The notes under the pieces: model-generated | Databases searched by the model: none | The model's input: only the letters and a program-made list of their open reading frames with translations | Told to the model about the DNA's origin: nothing | Shown: positions 33,615-45,045 of the stretch, one piece after another | Position numbering within the stretch: position 1 is the first letter of the stretch | How the letters are laid out: each line of letters begins with the position of its first letter | Assembly (NCBI RefSeq): GCF_034059295.1 | Contig: NZ_CP139141.1 | Coordinates: 3,393,001-3,457,000, forward strand | From: Pseudomonas sp. HR96 | GTDB lineage: Bacteria > Pseudomonadota > Gammaproteobacteria > Pseudomonadales > Pseudomonadaceae | Direction of reading: 5' to 3' | Length of the DNA: 64,000 nt | Program-made: the position numbers and the translations under genes

Positions 33615-34823
33615 TCAAAACAACCCTGAAGTCGGCGGCGGCGTGCCCTTGAGTTGCCAGGCGCCGACCGCAGCGGCCTTCCACTGGCGTGGGTTGTGGT
33701 TGGCCACGGTACGTGCGTTGCGCCAGTGTCGGTCGAGGTTGTGGCTGCGCCCAGTCGTGGAGGCGCCGCCGACGTCGAACAGCAGTTCTGCGGCCTTGAG
33801 CGCCGATTCGGCGGCAAGGAACTGGGCCTGGGCAACATCCACGGCCGCCTGGTCGACGTCCAGTTCGGTCAACTGCGCCTGCCACGCCCGATCAATGCTG
33901 CGCGCCGCGAGCAGCACGGCTGCCTCGGCGGCGAAGGCGCGGGCGCTGATATCACCCACGCTGAGCTCCACGTAGGGATCGTCCACCGAGCGCGCGGCGC
34001 TGCTGTGCTTGATCGGTCGGGCGAAGTCGCGGGCGAACCTGACCGCATCCTCCAGCGCATTGCGAGCGATTCCGGCTTGCACGGTGGCCAGGAACAACTG
34101 CAGGAACGGCGTGACGATACTGCGCTTGCCCTCCTCCACAGTGCGCGGGCGGATCTCGTCGGGATAGACGATGACATTGTCCAGGCGCGTGGTGCCGCTG
34201 GCCGTCAGGCGCTGGCCCATGGCATCGAAGTCGTCGAGCAGCACCAGGCCCTGACGGTCACGGGGCAGCACGAACGACACCGGCTGATCATCTTCGTCCA
34301 GCGCCACGGCGCTGACCCAGTCGGCGTATAGCGAGCCGGTGCTGTAGTACTTGCTGCCGTTGGCCCGGTAATGCTCGCCCTCGCGAACGATGCGCGCGCT
34401 GACCACCCCATTGGCCCCGCCCAACTCCCAACCGGCATTGCCCAGCACTGCCCCTTGCAGGTAACGCTCGAACCAGCGCTGGCGCTCGACCTCGGCACCG
34501 TCGGCGGCAGAGGCCAGCAGCCCTTCGACGAAGCCCAGCCCGGGGCGCAGGGCCTGGGCGACATTGGAATCGGCGGCCGCGACGCGCAACAGCAAGGCAA
34601 TCACCTCGCTGACCGTAGCGCCCGGCCCGCCGTATTGCGCCGGGATGCGCGCGGTGTAGAGGCCGGCCGCCGCCAGGCTGGCGATGGCCTCGTAGGGCAG
34701 TTGCCGTTCGCGCTCGCGTTCGGCGGCGCCGGCAGCGATCTGCGGCAGCAGCGCGTCGAGGCGGGTATGCAGGTCGGCGACAGAAGTGGCCGCACGCGTG
34801 CGGACGACAGACAGAGGGGGCAT
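33615..34823 (-). CDS. sfnB: SfnB/DszC-like acyl-CoA dehydrogenase-fold flavin monooxygenase
   Basis: 402 residues from ATG 34823 (AGGA is 6 bases upstream; ATG 34829 two codons earlier is too close to it). Acyl-CoA dehydrogenase fold: ARIPAQYGGPGATVSEV, VLGNAGWELGGANG, GSKYYSTGSLYADWVSAVAL, TASGTTRLDNV, and a C-terminal helical domain ending VGGASTTGRSHNLDRHWRNARTV. This branch (DszC, SfnB, SoxC) uses reduced flavin and O2 on organosulfur compounds and serves sulfur starvation. No flavin reductase or sfnG is nearby, so the symbol is by similarity only. Confidence 0.8.
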   Translation of the reverse strand: MPPLSVVRTRAATSVADLHTRLDALLPQIAAGAAERERERQLPYEAIASLAAAGLYTARIPAQYGGPGATVSEVIALLLRVAAADSNVAQALRPGLGFVEGLLASAADGAEVERQRWFERYLQGAVLGNAGWELGGANGVVSARIVREGEHYRANGSKYYSTGSLYADWVSAVALDEDDQPVSFVLPRDRQGLVLLDDFDAMGQRLTASGTTRLDNVIVYPDEIRPRTVEEGKRSIVTPFLQLFLATVQAGIARNALEDAVRFARDFARPIKHSSAARSVDDPYVELSVGDISARAFAAEAAVLLAARSIDRAWQAQLTELDVDQAAVDVAQAQFLAAESALKAAELLFDVGGASTTGRSHNLDRHWRNARTVANHNPRQWKAAAVGAWQLKGTPPPTSGLF

Positions 34824-35051
34824 GAGCATTCCTGGACAAAGAGATGACCAGGCAGCTTTGCAGTATCCATGCCTGCGCTCCAGGCCCTGGAAAACGGGGA
34901 TCGGCGCCGTGCGCCTGTTCGTGCAAGCAACATTCTGTGGAACCGCTGTTGCCCAGCCGACAGCCCGGTGCGACCTTTGGTCCGAGGCTGGCTTAATGCT
35001 ATCAATGACAGGATACACTTCACGCTGAACCCGTGCCCTGACAGTCAACCC

Positions 35052-36077
35052 ATGATACGCACCATCGGATCCTTCGCTAAACGCATCTACCTGCCGCGCA
35101 TCATCGGCTGCGGCATCGGCTTCTGGGCGGTGGCCGCTGTGCTCTGGACCTTGCCAACGCCGCTATGGATCTGGGCCTTGCTGGTGTTCAATGGTTTTAT
35201 CTGGCCCCACGTGGCGTTCGTTCTGGCACGTGGGCAGAAGGTCCAGTACGACGGCGAACGTCGCAACATGGTGCTCGAATCGGCTCTGGGCGGGTTGTGG
35301 GTCGCGGCCATGCATTTCAACCTGCTGCCCACCACCATCCTGGTGTCGATGCTGTGCATGAACTGCATCGCGGTCGGCGGGCCGGGCCTGCTGCGTGCGT
35401 GCCTGGCGGCAATGACGGCCGCCCTGCTCGCCGGCGTGGCGCTGCTGCGCCCAGGCTTCGTGCCCGAGACCACCCATCTGCAGGTGTATGCCTGCCTGCC
35501 GATGCTGGCGATCTACCCTTTGGCGCTGGGCGCGGCAACCTATCGGCTGGCGGCCAAGCTGGCCGAGCACAAGCGCGCGTTTCGTGACTTCAGCCGCACC
35601 GACAGCCTCACCGGCCTGCTCAACCAGGGCGCCTGGCGGCTGATGCTCGACGCCGAATACACCCTGGGCCTGCGCCGAGCCGGGACGACGTCGCTGGCAC
35701 TGATCGACATCGATCATTTCAAGGCGATCAACGACGGCTACGGCCACCTGATCGGCGATGAAGTGATCAAGCTGTTCGGCGCCGTGCTGGCCGAGGTCAA
35801 GCGGTCCAGCGACATCGCCGGGCGGATCGGCGGCGACGAATTCGGGCTGATCCTGCGCGGCGCCGATGTCGACCAGGCCGAGGTATTGCTCAAGCGCCTG
35901 CAGACCCGCCTGCGCGAAACCTTCGAACACCGCCTGGACCTTCCCGCCGTTTCCCTGAGTATCGGCGTGGTGGGCTTTGCCAGCGCCCATGCAAACGTCG
36001 AAGACTGGCTACGGGCCTGCGACCATGCCTTGTACGACGCCAAGCGCCGCGGCCGCAATCAGATCGTCGCGGCCTGA
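35052..36077 (+). CDS. MASE2-GGDEF diguanylate cyclase
   Basis: 341 residues from MIRTIGSFAKRIYLPRIIG. The RIYLPRIIGCGIGF start is the MASE2 signature; several TM helices follow (about 17-165). The C-terminal GGDEF domain has an intact active site G260-G261-D262-E263-F264 and an inhibitory I-site RSSD at 251-254, five residues upstream. It should make c-di-GMP from two GTP with product feedback, at the inner membrane, like AdrA/DgcC. It abuts the convergent ABC ATPase gene: the two stop codons touch. Confidence 0.92.
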   Translation: MIRTIGSFAKRIYLPRIIGCGIGFWAVAAVLWTLPTPLWIWALLVFNGFIWPHVAFVLARGQKVQYDGERRNMVLESALGGLWVAAMHFNLLPTTILVSMLCMNCIAVGGPGLLRACLAAMTAALLAGVALLRPGFVPETTHLQVYACLPMLAIYPLALGAATYRLAAKLAEHKRAFRDFSRTDSLTGLLNQGAWRLMLDAEYTLGLRRAGTTSLALIDIDHFKAINDGYGHLIGDEVIKLFGAVLAEVKRSSDIAGRIGGDEFGLILRGADVDQAEVLLKRLQTRLRETFEHRLDLPAVSLSIGVVGFASAHANVEDWLRACDHALYDAKRRGRNQIVAA

Positions 36078-37247
<1,170 letters not shown>

Positions 37248-37304
37248 GATGCAGTCCTCTTTGTTGTTTTGGTTGAGGTGGCGGCCAGCGCCGAAAAAAC
37301 CGCC

Positions 37305-37332
37305 TTGACAGCAAGCCTTTTCGCTCTACGAT
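37305..37332 (+). promoter_or_regulatory. sigma-70 promoter of the polyol dehydrogenase/ABC operon
   Basis: TTGACA (37305-37310), 16-base spacer, TACGAT (37327-37332). The -10 is immediately followed by the operator dyad, and AAGGAGGGAG then precedes the ATG at 37375. Confidence 0.6.
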
Positions 37333-37358
37333 CATTTGTAATTCAGATATTACAAATG
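37333..37358. promoter_or_regulatory. operator dyad at the polyol operon start site
   Basis: CATTTGTAAT (37333-37342), six bases, ATTACAAATG (37349-37358): a perfect 10-bp inverted repeat centred about where transcription should begin. Its position just downstream of the -10 is that of a repressor site. The SorC-type regulator gene at the end of the same operon (41672) is the best candidate to bind it. Confidence 0.7.
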
Positions 37359-37374
37359 TCAAGGAGGGAGAAAA

Positions 37375-38403
37375 ATGCGTGCGGCCTACATCCACGGCAT
37401 TCGCGACATCCGCATCGGCGAACGCCCGGTGCCGGTGCCGGTTGGCGACCAAGTACTGCTGCGGGTCAGCGCGGTCGGCGTCTGCGGCAGCGACCTGCAT
37501 TACTTCAAGGAGGGCGCCATCGGCCATGCGCGGATCACCCAGCCGTTCATCGCCGGGCATGAATTCGCCGGACGCGTGGTCGATGACCAGCCGCACCTGG
37601 GGCTGCGCGCCGGCCAGCTGGTGGCGGTCGACCCGGCTCGGCCGTGCGGCCAGTGCGAATGGTGCGGCCGCGGCCATGTCAACCTGTGCCCACACGTGGT
37701 GTTTCTCGGCTCGCCACCGCACACCCACGGCGCCATGACCGAATACATCGTGGTTGCGCCGAGCCAGATCTACCCGGTGCCGGAGCACTTCACCGCGGTG
37801 CAGGCGGTCATGCTCGAACCCCTGGGCGTGGCCATTCACGCCATGGACCTGGCCGGCTCGAAGAAGACCTTTGAAACCGTCGCCATCATCGGCTGCGGGC
37901 CCATTGGCCTGTGCCTGCTGCAATTGGCCAGGCAGATGTGCAAGAAGGCCATCTACGCCATCGACCCCATTGCCTACCGCGCCAACAAGGCCCTGGAGCT
38001 GGGCGCCGACAAGAGCGCGGCGAGCTATGAAGCCATCAGCGAATGGACCGAAGGGCGCGGCGTCGACCTGGTGCTGGAGGCGACCAACTCGCCGCAGGGC
38101 TTCCAGATTGCCGCGCACTCGGCACGCATCGGTGGCCGCGTAGTGCTGGTGGGCATTCCCGACGGCGACCAGTACACCCCGCTCAGCGCTTCCCTGCTGC
38201 GGCGCAAGGGCCTGGACATCCGCATGTCACGGCGCATGGGGCATGTGTACGACCGCGCCATCGAGCTGGTAGCGCGCGGCGCGGTGGACGTCGAAGGCCT
38301 GGTGACCCACCGCTTCGACCTGAGCGACACCAACTCGGCCTTCAGCTTTCCATCGGACTTCGTCGATGGGGCGCTCAAGACCATCATCCTGCCGAACCCC
38401 TGA
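37375..38403 (+). CDS. zinc-dependent polyol dehydrogenase (sorbitol/L-iditol type MDR)
   Basis: 342 residues; AAGGAGGGAG precedes the ATG. Catalytic zinc ligands: C37 (GVCGSDLHYF), H62-E63 (AGHEFAG). Structural zinc cysteines: CGQCEWCGRGHVNLC. The nucleotide motif is IIGCGPIGLCLLQLAR followed by an acidic residue (AIDPIAYRANKA), favouring NAD. It resembles sorbitol/xylitol dehydrogenases. It is first in an operon with a carbohydrate ABC importer and a SorC regulator, so it oxidises the imported polyol to a ketose. The exact substrate is unknown; no kinase gene is present. Confidence 0.9.
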   Translation: MRAAYIHGIRDIRIGERPVPVPVGDQVLLRVSAVGVCGSDLHYFKEGAIGHARITQPFIAGHEFAGRVVDDQPHLGLRAGQLVAVDPARPCGQCEWCGRGHVNLCPHVVFLGSPPHTHGAMTEYIVVAPSQIYPVPEHFTAVQAVMLEPLGVAIHAMDLAGSKKTFETVAIIGCGPIGLCLLQLARQMCKKAIYAIDPIAYRANKALELGADKSAASYEAISEWTEGRGVDLVLEATNSPQGFQIAAHSARIGGRVVLVGIPDGDQYTPLSASLLRRKGLDIRMSRRMGHVYDRAIELVARGAVDVEGLVTHRFDLSDTNSAFSFPSDFVDGALKTIILPNP

Positions 38404-38460
38404 CAGGCGCTTTAGCACAAAAAAGTAGTCCTCAACCAAAACAATAAAGAGGTCACCCCC

Positions 38461-39795
38461 ATGAACAAGCTCGTCGTCAACGCCCTCGCGCTGTCGGTCG
38501 CCCTGGCGGCCGGCACGGCCCACGCCTGGACCTTGCAGGAGGCTGCCGCGCCCTACAAGGGCACCGAGATCAAGGCCATCTTCCTTGACCGCCCGGGCTA
38601 CGCCGCCGCCATCAAGCTGCTGCCCGAGTTCGAGAAGGCCACCGGCATCAAGGTCAGCTACGAGACCGTGCCCTATGAAAACAGCCGCGAGCGCGAGGTG
38701 CTCAGCTTCACCTCCGGCGAGCAACTGGACGTGGTGCTGACCGACGTGGTGTGGATCGGCGAGTTCGCCGGCAACGGCTGGCTGGAACCGGTCACCACCT
38801 TCAGCAACGACCCCAAGCTGGCTGACCCGGCGCTGAACCTGGCCGGTTTCTTCCCGATCCTGCTGGAGTCGTTTGGCAGCTGGGACAAGCAGACCTACGG
38901 CCTGCCCTTCGATAACTACTCGGGGCTGCTGTTCTACAACAAGTGCATGCTCAAGGACGCCGGCTTCGACAAGCCGCCCGCCACCTGGGACGAACTGCTC
39001 AAGGTCTACGCGCCCAAGCTCACCGACAAGAGCAAGGACCGCTACGCCTTCGCCTTGCAATCGCGGCGTGGCGAGACCCAATCAGCCGACAGCTTCATGC
39101 GTTTTCTCTGGCCATTCGGCGGCTCGCTGCTGGACGACAAGTTCAAGTCCAACCTCAATTCCAAGGCATCCCAGCAGGGCCTGCAATTTCGCCAGGACCT
39201 GATGCAGTACATGCCCCCGGGGATCGTCGACTACGACCACAACGAGTCGGTCAACGCGCTGGCCCAGGGCAAGGTGGCGATGATCACCGAGTGGTCGGCG
39301 TTCTACGCCACCCTGGCCGACCCGGCCAAGTCGAAGATCACCGACTGCCTGGCAGTGGCGACCGAGCCCAAGGGCAGCGCGGGGTTGAAACCGGCGCTGG
39401 GGGGCTTCTCGCTGGGGGTCAATGCCAAGTCCGACGACAAGCAGAAAGCCGCTGCGTGGCTGTTCATTCAGTGGATCACCTCCGAAGCCATGGCCAAGCC
39501 GTACCTGGAGGCCGGCGGCGTCAGCGGGCGCATGGCGGTGTACAAGGACCCAGCGGTGCAGAGCCGCTATCCATTCGTGCAACCCATGGTCACTTCCTGG
39601 GAAGGCGGAGTCCCGGACTACCGTCCGCGCTTCCCGCAATGGCCGGAGATTTCCGAAGTCATCGGCGAGAACGGCACGGCGATCATGCTCGGCAAGACCA
39701 GCGTCGCCGACGGCGCCAAAACCATTGGCAGCAAGGTCGAGGAGATCCTGCAAAAGGCCGGCTACTACGACGGCAAGGCGAAGTTGTTGAAGTAG
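38461..39795 (+). CDS. carbohydrate ABC transporter periplasmic binding protein
   Basis: 444 residues with an N-terminal signal peptide ([18 protein letters not shown], cleavage after AHA at about 22). It is a cluster B/MalE-type solute-binding protein: [63 protein letters not shown] and [15 protein letters not shown]. It is periplasmic and delivers ligand to the permeases encoded next. The aromatic-rich face (Trp, Tyr) fits sugar or polyol binding. Confidence 0.92.
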   Translation: MNKLVVNALALSVALAAGTAHAWTLQEAAAPYKGTEIKAIFLDRPGYAAAIKLLPEFEKATGIKVSYETVPYENSREREVLSFTSGEQLDVVLTDVVWIGEFAGNGWLEPVTTFSNDPKLADPALNLAGFFPILLESFGSWDKQTYGLPFDNYSGLLFYNKCMLKDAGFDKPPATWDELLKVYAPKLTDKSKDRYAFALQSRRGETQSADSFMRFLWPFGGSLLDDKFKSNLNSKASQQGLQFRQDLMQYMPPGIVDYDHNESVNALAQGKVAMITEWSAFYATLADPAKSKITDCLAVATEPKGSAGLKPALGGFSLGVNAKSDDKQKAAAWLFIQWITSEAMAKPYLEAGGVSGRMAVYKDPAVQSRYPFVQPMVTSWEGGVPDYRPRFPQWPEISEVIGENGTAIMLGKTSVADGAKTIGSKVEEILQKAGYYDGKAKLLK

Positions 39796-39882
39796 CGCCA
39801 AGCGGGCCTGGCGGTCGCCAACGACTCAGTGGCAGAGGCCGCCAGGCCGGCTTCATGACAGCACACCGTGCAGCGAGGCCCC

Positions 39883-40779
39883 ATGTCCAAGCCCGTCTTC
39901 CCTACCCTGTGGAACAACACCCGCGCAGCCTTCGCCTTCCTCGCCCCGGCCACCGTGGCGCTGGCCCTGATCGGCATCTTTCCAACGCTGTTCGCGTTGG
40001 TCAATTCGTTTCGCCAGTACAACCTGGCCAAGCCGCGCGACCCGACGCCCTTCGTCGGCCTGGACAACTACGCCAACGTCCTGCACGACGCATCATTCTG
40101 GGCCGCGCTGGGTCTTACCGGGCTGTTTCTCGTCACCGTGGTGCCCATCCAGCTGGCCCTGGGGCTAATCGTCGCGCTGCTGCTGCACAAGCCCGGCCTG
40201 GCCGGCTTCAAGCTGCTGGCGCGGATGAGCCTGGTCATTCCACTGGCCACCGCACCGGCCGTCGCCGGCCTGATCGGCCGGCTGATCTTCAACCGCGACT
40301 TTGGCGTGGCCAACGCCCTGCTCGCCCTGGTCGGCGCCGGGCCGGTGGAATGGCTGGGCGACACCGGCAATGCCTTCATGGCCGTGGCGCTGATGGACAT
40401 CTGGCAGTGGACGCCCTTCTGCGCCCTGGTGCTGCTGGCCGGGCTGACCATGGTGCCGACCGAGGTCGAGGAAGCGGCCCGCCTGCAGACCCGCAACCGC
40501 TGGCAGATCGTGCGGCATGTGCAGCTGCCGTTCCTGCTGCCCAGCGTCACGGTGATCCTGATCCTGCGCACCGCCGACATCCTCAAGATGTTCGACACCG
40601 TGTTCACCATGACCCGCGGCGGCCCGGGTGCGGCCACCGAGCTGGTCAGCGTGTACATCCAGCGCATCGGCTTTCGCGTGTTCGACCAGGGCCTGGCCTC
40701 GGCGCAGGCCATCGTCCTGCTGATTCTGACCATTGTCCTGGCGCGCCTGTACATCAAGTTCGTCTATCGGGAGATCTGA
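39883..40779 (+). CDS. carbohydrate ABC permease, MalF-like
   Basis: 298 residues from [16 protein letters not shown] is 5 bases before the ATG, and the upstream GTG/ATG reading adds only five residues. Six TM helices ([20 protein letters not shown] first). The EAA cytoplasmic loop [21 protein letters not shown] couples to the ATPase. [17 protein letters not shown] is the typical MalF/UgpA end motif. It ends 1 bp before the second permease. Confidence 0.93.
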   Translation: MSKPVFPTLWNNTRAAFAFLAPATVALALIGIFPTLFALVNSFRQYNLAKPRDPTPFVGLDNYANVLHDASFWAALGLTGLFLVTVVPIQLALGLIVALLLHKPGLAGFKLLARMSLVIPLATAPAVAGLIGRLIFNRDFGVANALLALVGAGPVEWLGDTGNAFMAVALMDIWQWTPFCALVLLAGLTMVPTEVEEAARLQTRNRWQIVRHVQLPFLLPSVTVILILRTADILKMFDTVFTMTRGGPGAATELVSVYIQRIGFRVFDQGLASAQAIVLLILTIVLARLYIKFVYREI

Positions 40780-40780
40780 C

Positions 40781-41644
40781 ATGAGTACCCTGGCCATCCC
40801 AGCCCGCCAAGCAAATCCACGCGCGCGCCCGGCTTTCAAGGTCAACGCCTGGCACCTGGTCGGCCTGCTGGCGATCTTCCTGTTCGCGGTATTCCCGTTC
40901 TACTGGATGGTCGCCACCAGCCTCAAGACTCAGGCCGAGGCACTGGCCTCACCGCCGGTGTGGCTGTTCACCCCGCATCTGGATAACTACGTGCAGGTGC
41001 TGTTCCAGCGCGACGTGCTGCACAGCCTGGGCAACTCGCTGATGGTCGCGGTGAGCACCACGGTGCTGGCGGTCGGCCTTGGTACACCGGCGGCCTACGC
41101 ACTGGCGCGCTTCGAGTTCAAGGGCAAGGAGGACCTGTGGTTCTGGTTCATCACCAACCGCATGCTCAGTCCGATCGTCGTCGCGCTGCCGATCTTCCTG
41201 ATGGCGCGCAGCCTGAACCTGATCGACACCCAACTGGTGCTGATCCTGGTGTACCTGACCTTCAACCTGCCGATCGTGGTGTGGATCTGCACCGACCAGT
41301 TTCGCGCCGTGCCCCGGGACCTCGACGAAGCGGCGCGGCTGTCCGGCGCCTCGCGCTTGACCATCTTCTGGCGCATCGCCCTGCCGCTGGCCATGCCCGG
41401 GGTGGCGGTGTCGGCAATCTTTTCGTTCATCTTTTCCTGGAACGAGCTGCTCTACGCGCTGGTGCTCACACGCAACAACGCGCGCACCGCACCGGTCACT
41501 GCCACCAGTTTCATGAGCGGCTACGACCTGCCGTGGGGGGAAATCATGGCCACCGGCACGCTGATCGTGTTTCCCGTGATCATTTTTGCGTTGATGGTTT
41601 CCCGCCATCTGGTACAAGGTCTGACCATGGGCGCCGTCAAGTAG
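40781..41644 (+). CDS. carbohydrate ABC permease, MalG-like
   Basis: 287 residues from [18 protein letters not shown] precedes it. Six TM helices; MalG-type motifs [13 protein letters not shown] in the first loop and [21 protein letters not shown] as EAA loop, with the C-terminal QGLTMGAVK typical of this family. It forms the heterodimer with the 39883 permease. One base separates the two genes. Confidence 0.93.
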   Translation: MSTLAIPARQANPRARPAFKVNAWHLVGLLAIFLFAVFPFYWMVATSLKTQAEALASPPVWLFTPHLDNYVQVLFQRDVLHSLGNSLMVAVSTTVLAVGLGTPAAYALARFEFKGKEDLWFWFITNRMLSPIVVALPIFLMARSLNLIDTQLVLILVYLTFNLPIVVWICTDQFRAVPRDLDEAARLSGASRLTIFWRIALPLAMPGVAVSAIFSFIFSWNELLYALVLTRNNARTAPVTATSFMSGYDLPWGEIMATGTLIVFPVIIFALMVSRHLVQGLTMGAVK

Positions 41645-41671
41645 CCGCCCCCGATAGAATCGAGGAACCCC

Positions 41672-42640
41672 GTGCACAACCCGGCAGAGCCCATGCAGAA
41701 CGAAGCGGTCAATCCCGACGAGCAGTTGAATGTGCGCATCGCCTGGCACTACTACGTTGGCAACATGACCCAGCAGCAGATTGCCGACCTGTTCGGCATT
41801 ACCCGGGTACGGGTCAACAAGGCGCTGGCCGTGTGTCGCGAAACCGGTCTGGTGCAGATCCGCATCAATTCGCGCCTGGCCTCCTGCGTGGCCCTCGAAC
41901 AGCGCCTGTTAGAGCGTTATCGGCTGCAGCGGGTCAGCGTGGTGCCCTCGCCGCAGGATCCGGCGCAGATCTTCCGGGTGCTAGGGGTCGGCGTTGCGCC
42001 GACCCTGGAAGAACACCTGCGCGACGGCTGCACCCTGGCCGTCGGCTGGGGCCGCACCTTGCGCGAAGCGGTGCGTGAGCTGCAAGGCAAGGCGCTCAAC
42101 GAGATGACCGTAGTGTCGCTGCTCGGCGGCCTGCACTACGGCTCGGCGAACAACACCGTGGAGCTGGCCTCGAGCCTGGCCGGGCTGTTCGGCGGCGCCT
42201 ATTACTACCTGGCCGCCCCGGTGTTCGCGCCCTCCGAGCAGTACCGCGACATGATTCTCGCCGAGCCCTCGGTGCAGAGCGTGTTGGCTCGGGCGCGGCA
42301 GGCCGACCTGGCCTTGCTCACCGTGGGCGATCTGAGCGAGCGTTCGTTGATGCTCGAGCTGGGTCTGGTCAATGCCGAGGATGCGCAGTCATTGCGGGCC
42401 GCCGGCGCGGTGGGCGACCTGCTGGGGCGCTGGCTGGACCGCGACGGCGAGGAAGTCGACCACCCGTTCAATCGCCGGGCGATCTCCCTGGAGCTCACAG
42501 ATCTGGCGCGCATCGCCAAGGTGGTGCTGGTGTCTGGCGGGCCGTACAAGACCGAGATCATCGGCGCGGTGCTCAAGCGCGGCGTGGTGCACGAACTGGT
42601 GATCGATGAAGTGGCGGCGCTGGAGTTGCTGGCCAGCTAG
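41672..42640 (+). CDS. SorC-family sugar-binding transcriptional regulator
   Basis: 322 residues from GTG 41672 (GAGGA 5 bases upstream; ATG 41693 is an alternative). N-terminal HTH: TQQQIADLFGITRVRVNKAL (about 33-52). The large C-terminal effector domain is of the SorC/DeoR-like sugar-phosphate isomerase fold (LAVGWGRTLREAVREL, VVSLLGGLHYG, VLVSGGPYKTEIIGAVLKRG). It is the last gene of the dehydrogenase-ABC operon, so it probably binds the dyad at 37333-37358 and is relieved by the polyol or its phosphate. That pairing is inference from context. Confidence 0.9.
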   Translation: MHNPAEPMQNEAVNPDEQLNVRIAWHYYVGNMTQQQIADLFGITRVRVNKALAVCRETGLVQIRINSRLASCVALEQRLLERYRLQRVSVVPSPQDPAQIFRVLGVGVAPTLEEHLRDGCTLAVGWGRTLREAVRELQGKALNEMTVVSLLGGLHYGSANNTVELASSLAGLFGGAYYYLAAPVFAPSEQYRDMILAEPSVQSVLARARQADLALLTVGDLSERSLMLELGLVNAEDAQSLRAAGAVGDLLGRWLDRDGEEVDHPFNRRAISLELTDLARIAKVVLVSGGPYKTEIIGAVLKRGVVHELVIDEVAALELLAS

Positions 42641-42676
42641 TCTGGCTCCTTCTCGCGATGCAGGCCCCGCCGTGAC

Positions 42677-43525
42677 TCAGGATTGCGGAAAATCAGCCCC
42701 TACCGTCACCGCCTCCCAGGCGTCGAAGTCGGCACGCAAGGTTTCCAGCTTCTGCCGCGCCAGCTGCAACGCCTGTTTGCCCAGCAGCAGGCGCAGTGGC
42801 GGCTTCGGCGAGGTGGCGGCCTGGATGATCGCTTCAGCCGCGCGCACCGGGTCGCCGGCCTGGTTGCCACTGCGCGCGGCAGTCTGCCGGCGGCGCTCGC
42901 CGGCGGTGGCGTCGTAGTCGTCGATCACCGTGGCCGACGACTTGATCGACGGCCCGGCCCAGTGGGTCCGGAAAGGCCCCGGCTCGACGATCAGCACATC
43001 GATACCCAGTGGCTTGACCTCCAGCGCCAGCGATTCGGAGATGCCTTCCACTGCGTACTTGGTGCCGTGGTAGTAGCCCGTCGCGCCGAAGCTGGTCAGG
43101 CCGCCAATGGACGACAGGTTGATGATGATGCCGCTGCGCTGCTCGCGCATGATCGGCAGCACCGCCTTGGTCATCTCCACCAGACCGAACACGTTGGCCT
43201 CGAACATCGCCCGTACCGCCGCGTCCTCGCCCTCCTCGATGGCCGCCAGGTAGCCATAGCCGGCGTTGTTGACCAGCGCATCGATCCGCCCGAAATGACT
43301 TTTGGCATGGGCCACGGCGGCCAGTACCTGACGCGGCTGGGTTACATCCAGATCCAGAGCCAGCGCCCTGTCCTCATGGCCCTTGACCAGCTCTTCGAGG
43401 GTTGCGGGATTGCGCGCCGTCACCACTGCGCGCCAACCACGGGCCAGCACCAGCCGGGCCAGTTCACGGCCAAAGCCGGTGGAGCAGCCGGTTATCAGCC
43501 ATACGGGGTTGTCTTGGTTGAGCAT
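42677..43525 (-). CDS. short-chain dehydrogenase/reductase
   Basis: 282 residues from MLNQDNPVWLITGCSTGFG; AAAGGAC lies upstream, and longer readings have no support. Classical SDR: TGCSTGFGRELARL, NNAGYGYLAAIEE, NLSSIGGL and YYHGTKYAVEG (Tyr-x3-Lys). The C-terminal part is longer than core SDRs. Substrate not identifiable. It is divergent from an MFS transporter (181-bp gap), suggesting a shared substrate. Confidence 0.88.
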   Translation of the reverse strand: MLNQDNPVWLITGCSTGFGRELARLVLARGWRAVVTARNPATLEELVKGHEDRALALDLDVTQPRQVLAAVAHAKSHFGRIDALVNNAGYGYLAAIEEGEDAAVRAMFEANVFGLVEMTKAVLPIMREQRSGIIINLSSIGGLTSFGATGYYHGTKYAVEGISESLALEVKPLGIDVLIVEPGPFRTHWAGPSIKSSATVIDDYDATAGERRRQTAARSGNQAGDPVRAAEAIIQAATSPKPPLRLLLGKQALQLARQKLETLRADFDAWEAVTVGADFPQS

Positions 43526-43706
43526 GGGGAGAAGTCCTTTGCGCGCAGGGTGTGTGATCTGGAAACTGCGCGGCCGATGGAGTTCCCCCGGCCCGCGCAC
43601 ATAAACAGAATCGCGGGCTGCATCAGCCATTCGCAGCCCTGCCCGCGCGTGCCTGCCATTAGCATGGCGCTCAGCTGAACATCACAACAACAAGGGTTGG
43701 CACGCT

Positions 43707-44999
43707 ATGCGATTAGGTTGGTACTCGGCGCTTACGGCTACGGAAAAGCGCACCTACTGGGCCTGCTTCGGCGGTTTCACGCTCGATTCGATGGACTCCA
43801 CCATCTATGCCCTGATGATGCCCGTGCTGATGACGGTGCTGGCCCTGAGCAAGTCCGACGCCGGCCTGCTCGGCTCGGTCTCGCTGATCGGCAGTGCTTT
43901 GGGAGGATGGGCCGCCGGCCTGCTCGCCGACCGTTTCGGGCGGGTCAAGGTGATGCAGGGCACGGTCATGTGGGTGGCTGCGTTCACCTGCCTGGCAGGC
44001 CTGTGCAGCAGCTTCTGGGAGTTTCTGCCGGTGCGCTTCCTGCAAGGCATCGGCTATGGCGGGGAGGCGGTGGTGGGTGCCGTGCTGATCAGCGAAGCCA
44101 TCGCCCCGGCCCTGCGCGGCCGCGTCGCGGCCTCGGTGCAGAGCGGCTATGCCGTGGGCTACGCGATCTCCCTGACCTTGATGCCCGTGGTATTCGCCTT
44201 TCTGCCCGAGGACATCGCCTGGCGCGCGTTCTTCGCCATCGGCCTGCTGCCGGCCTTGCTGATCTGGTTCATCCGCCGTCTGGTGCCCGAGTCCGAGGCC
44301 TTCAACCGGGCCAGCCGTGGCGCGAAGAAAAAGCTCAACCTGCGGGAAATCTTCGGCCACGATCATCGTCGGGTGACACTGATCAGCACGGTGCTGGCCA
44401 GCGGCATCTTCGGCGGAGCCTACATCATGATCACCTGGCTGCCGACCTACATGCGCATGGTCCTCAATCTGCCCGTGGCCTCTACCTCCGGCTACCTGGC
44501 GGTGAACATCGTCGGCTCGCTGCTCGGTCCGTTCATCTATGGCCGCATCAGCGACCACATCAGCCGCGCCAAGGCCTTCATGCTGTTCCTGGCCTGCCAG
44601 GCCTGCGTGGTGGCGGTGTACACCTTCGCGCCGATCAACATGGCAGTGACCCTGGGCCTGGGCCTGCTGCTCGGCGCTTTCCAGGGAGGGCTGGCCTCGG
44701 GTCTGCCGGTTGCCTTCGCCGAGCTCTACCCAACGCGAATCCGCGCCAACGGCGCGGGTTTCTGTACCAGCTTCGGGCGAGGCTTCGGCTCGATCATGCC
44801 TGCGGCCGTTGGCTTTGCCTCCACCGGTATGGGCCTGCCCACCGCGATGGGCGTGTTTGCCATCAGCTCGTACGCGATTGCCTTCATCGCAGCGCTGTGC
44901 CTGCCGAACGCGACCGGGGCGGACATGACGATGGAACCCAGTGTGGCCAACGCTGACAGGCCGGTTGGCGGGCAGGCAGAGGCCTATCGAAGCCATTAG
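43707..44999 (+). CDS. MFS transporter (sugar/aromatic acid symporter type)
   Basis: 430 residues with 12 TM helices. Signature loop 2-3 GLLADRFGRVKVMQG, RFLQGIGYGGEAVVGAVL in TM4, loop 8-9 GRISDHISRAKAFM. The N-terminal FGGFTLDSMDSTIYALMMP places it among proton symporters for sugars, sialic acid or carboxylates (NanT/AAHS-like). It is divergent from an SDR gene. The REP array starts 46 bases after its stop. Confidence 0.88.
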   Translation: MRLGWYSALTATEKRTYWACFGGFTLDSMDSTIYALMMPVLMTVLALSKSDAGLLGSVSLIGSALGGWAAGLLADRFGRVKVMQGTVMWVAAFTCLAGLCSSFWEFLPVRFLQGIGYGGEAVVGAVLISEAIAPALRGRVAASVQSGYAVGYAISLTLMPVVFAFLPEDIAWRAFFAIGLLPALLIWFIRRLVPESEAFNRASRGAKKKLNLREIFGHDHRRVTLISTVLASGIFGGAYIMITWLPTYMRMVLNLPVASTSGYLAVNIVGSLLGPFIYGRISDHISRAKAFMLFLACQACVVAVYTFAPINMAVTLGLGLLLGAFQGGLASGLPVAFAELYPTRIRANGAGFCTSFGRGFGSIMPAAVGFASTGMGLPTAMGVFAISSYAIAFIAALCLPNATGADMTMEPSVANADRPVGGQAEAYRSH

Positions 45000-45045
45000 A
45001 ACGGCGTTGCCACGCTCGCCAGGATATGCAGCAAGCGAGGGTGGC

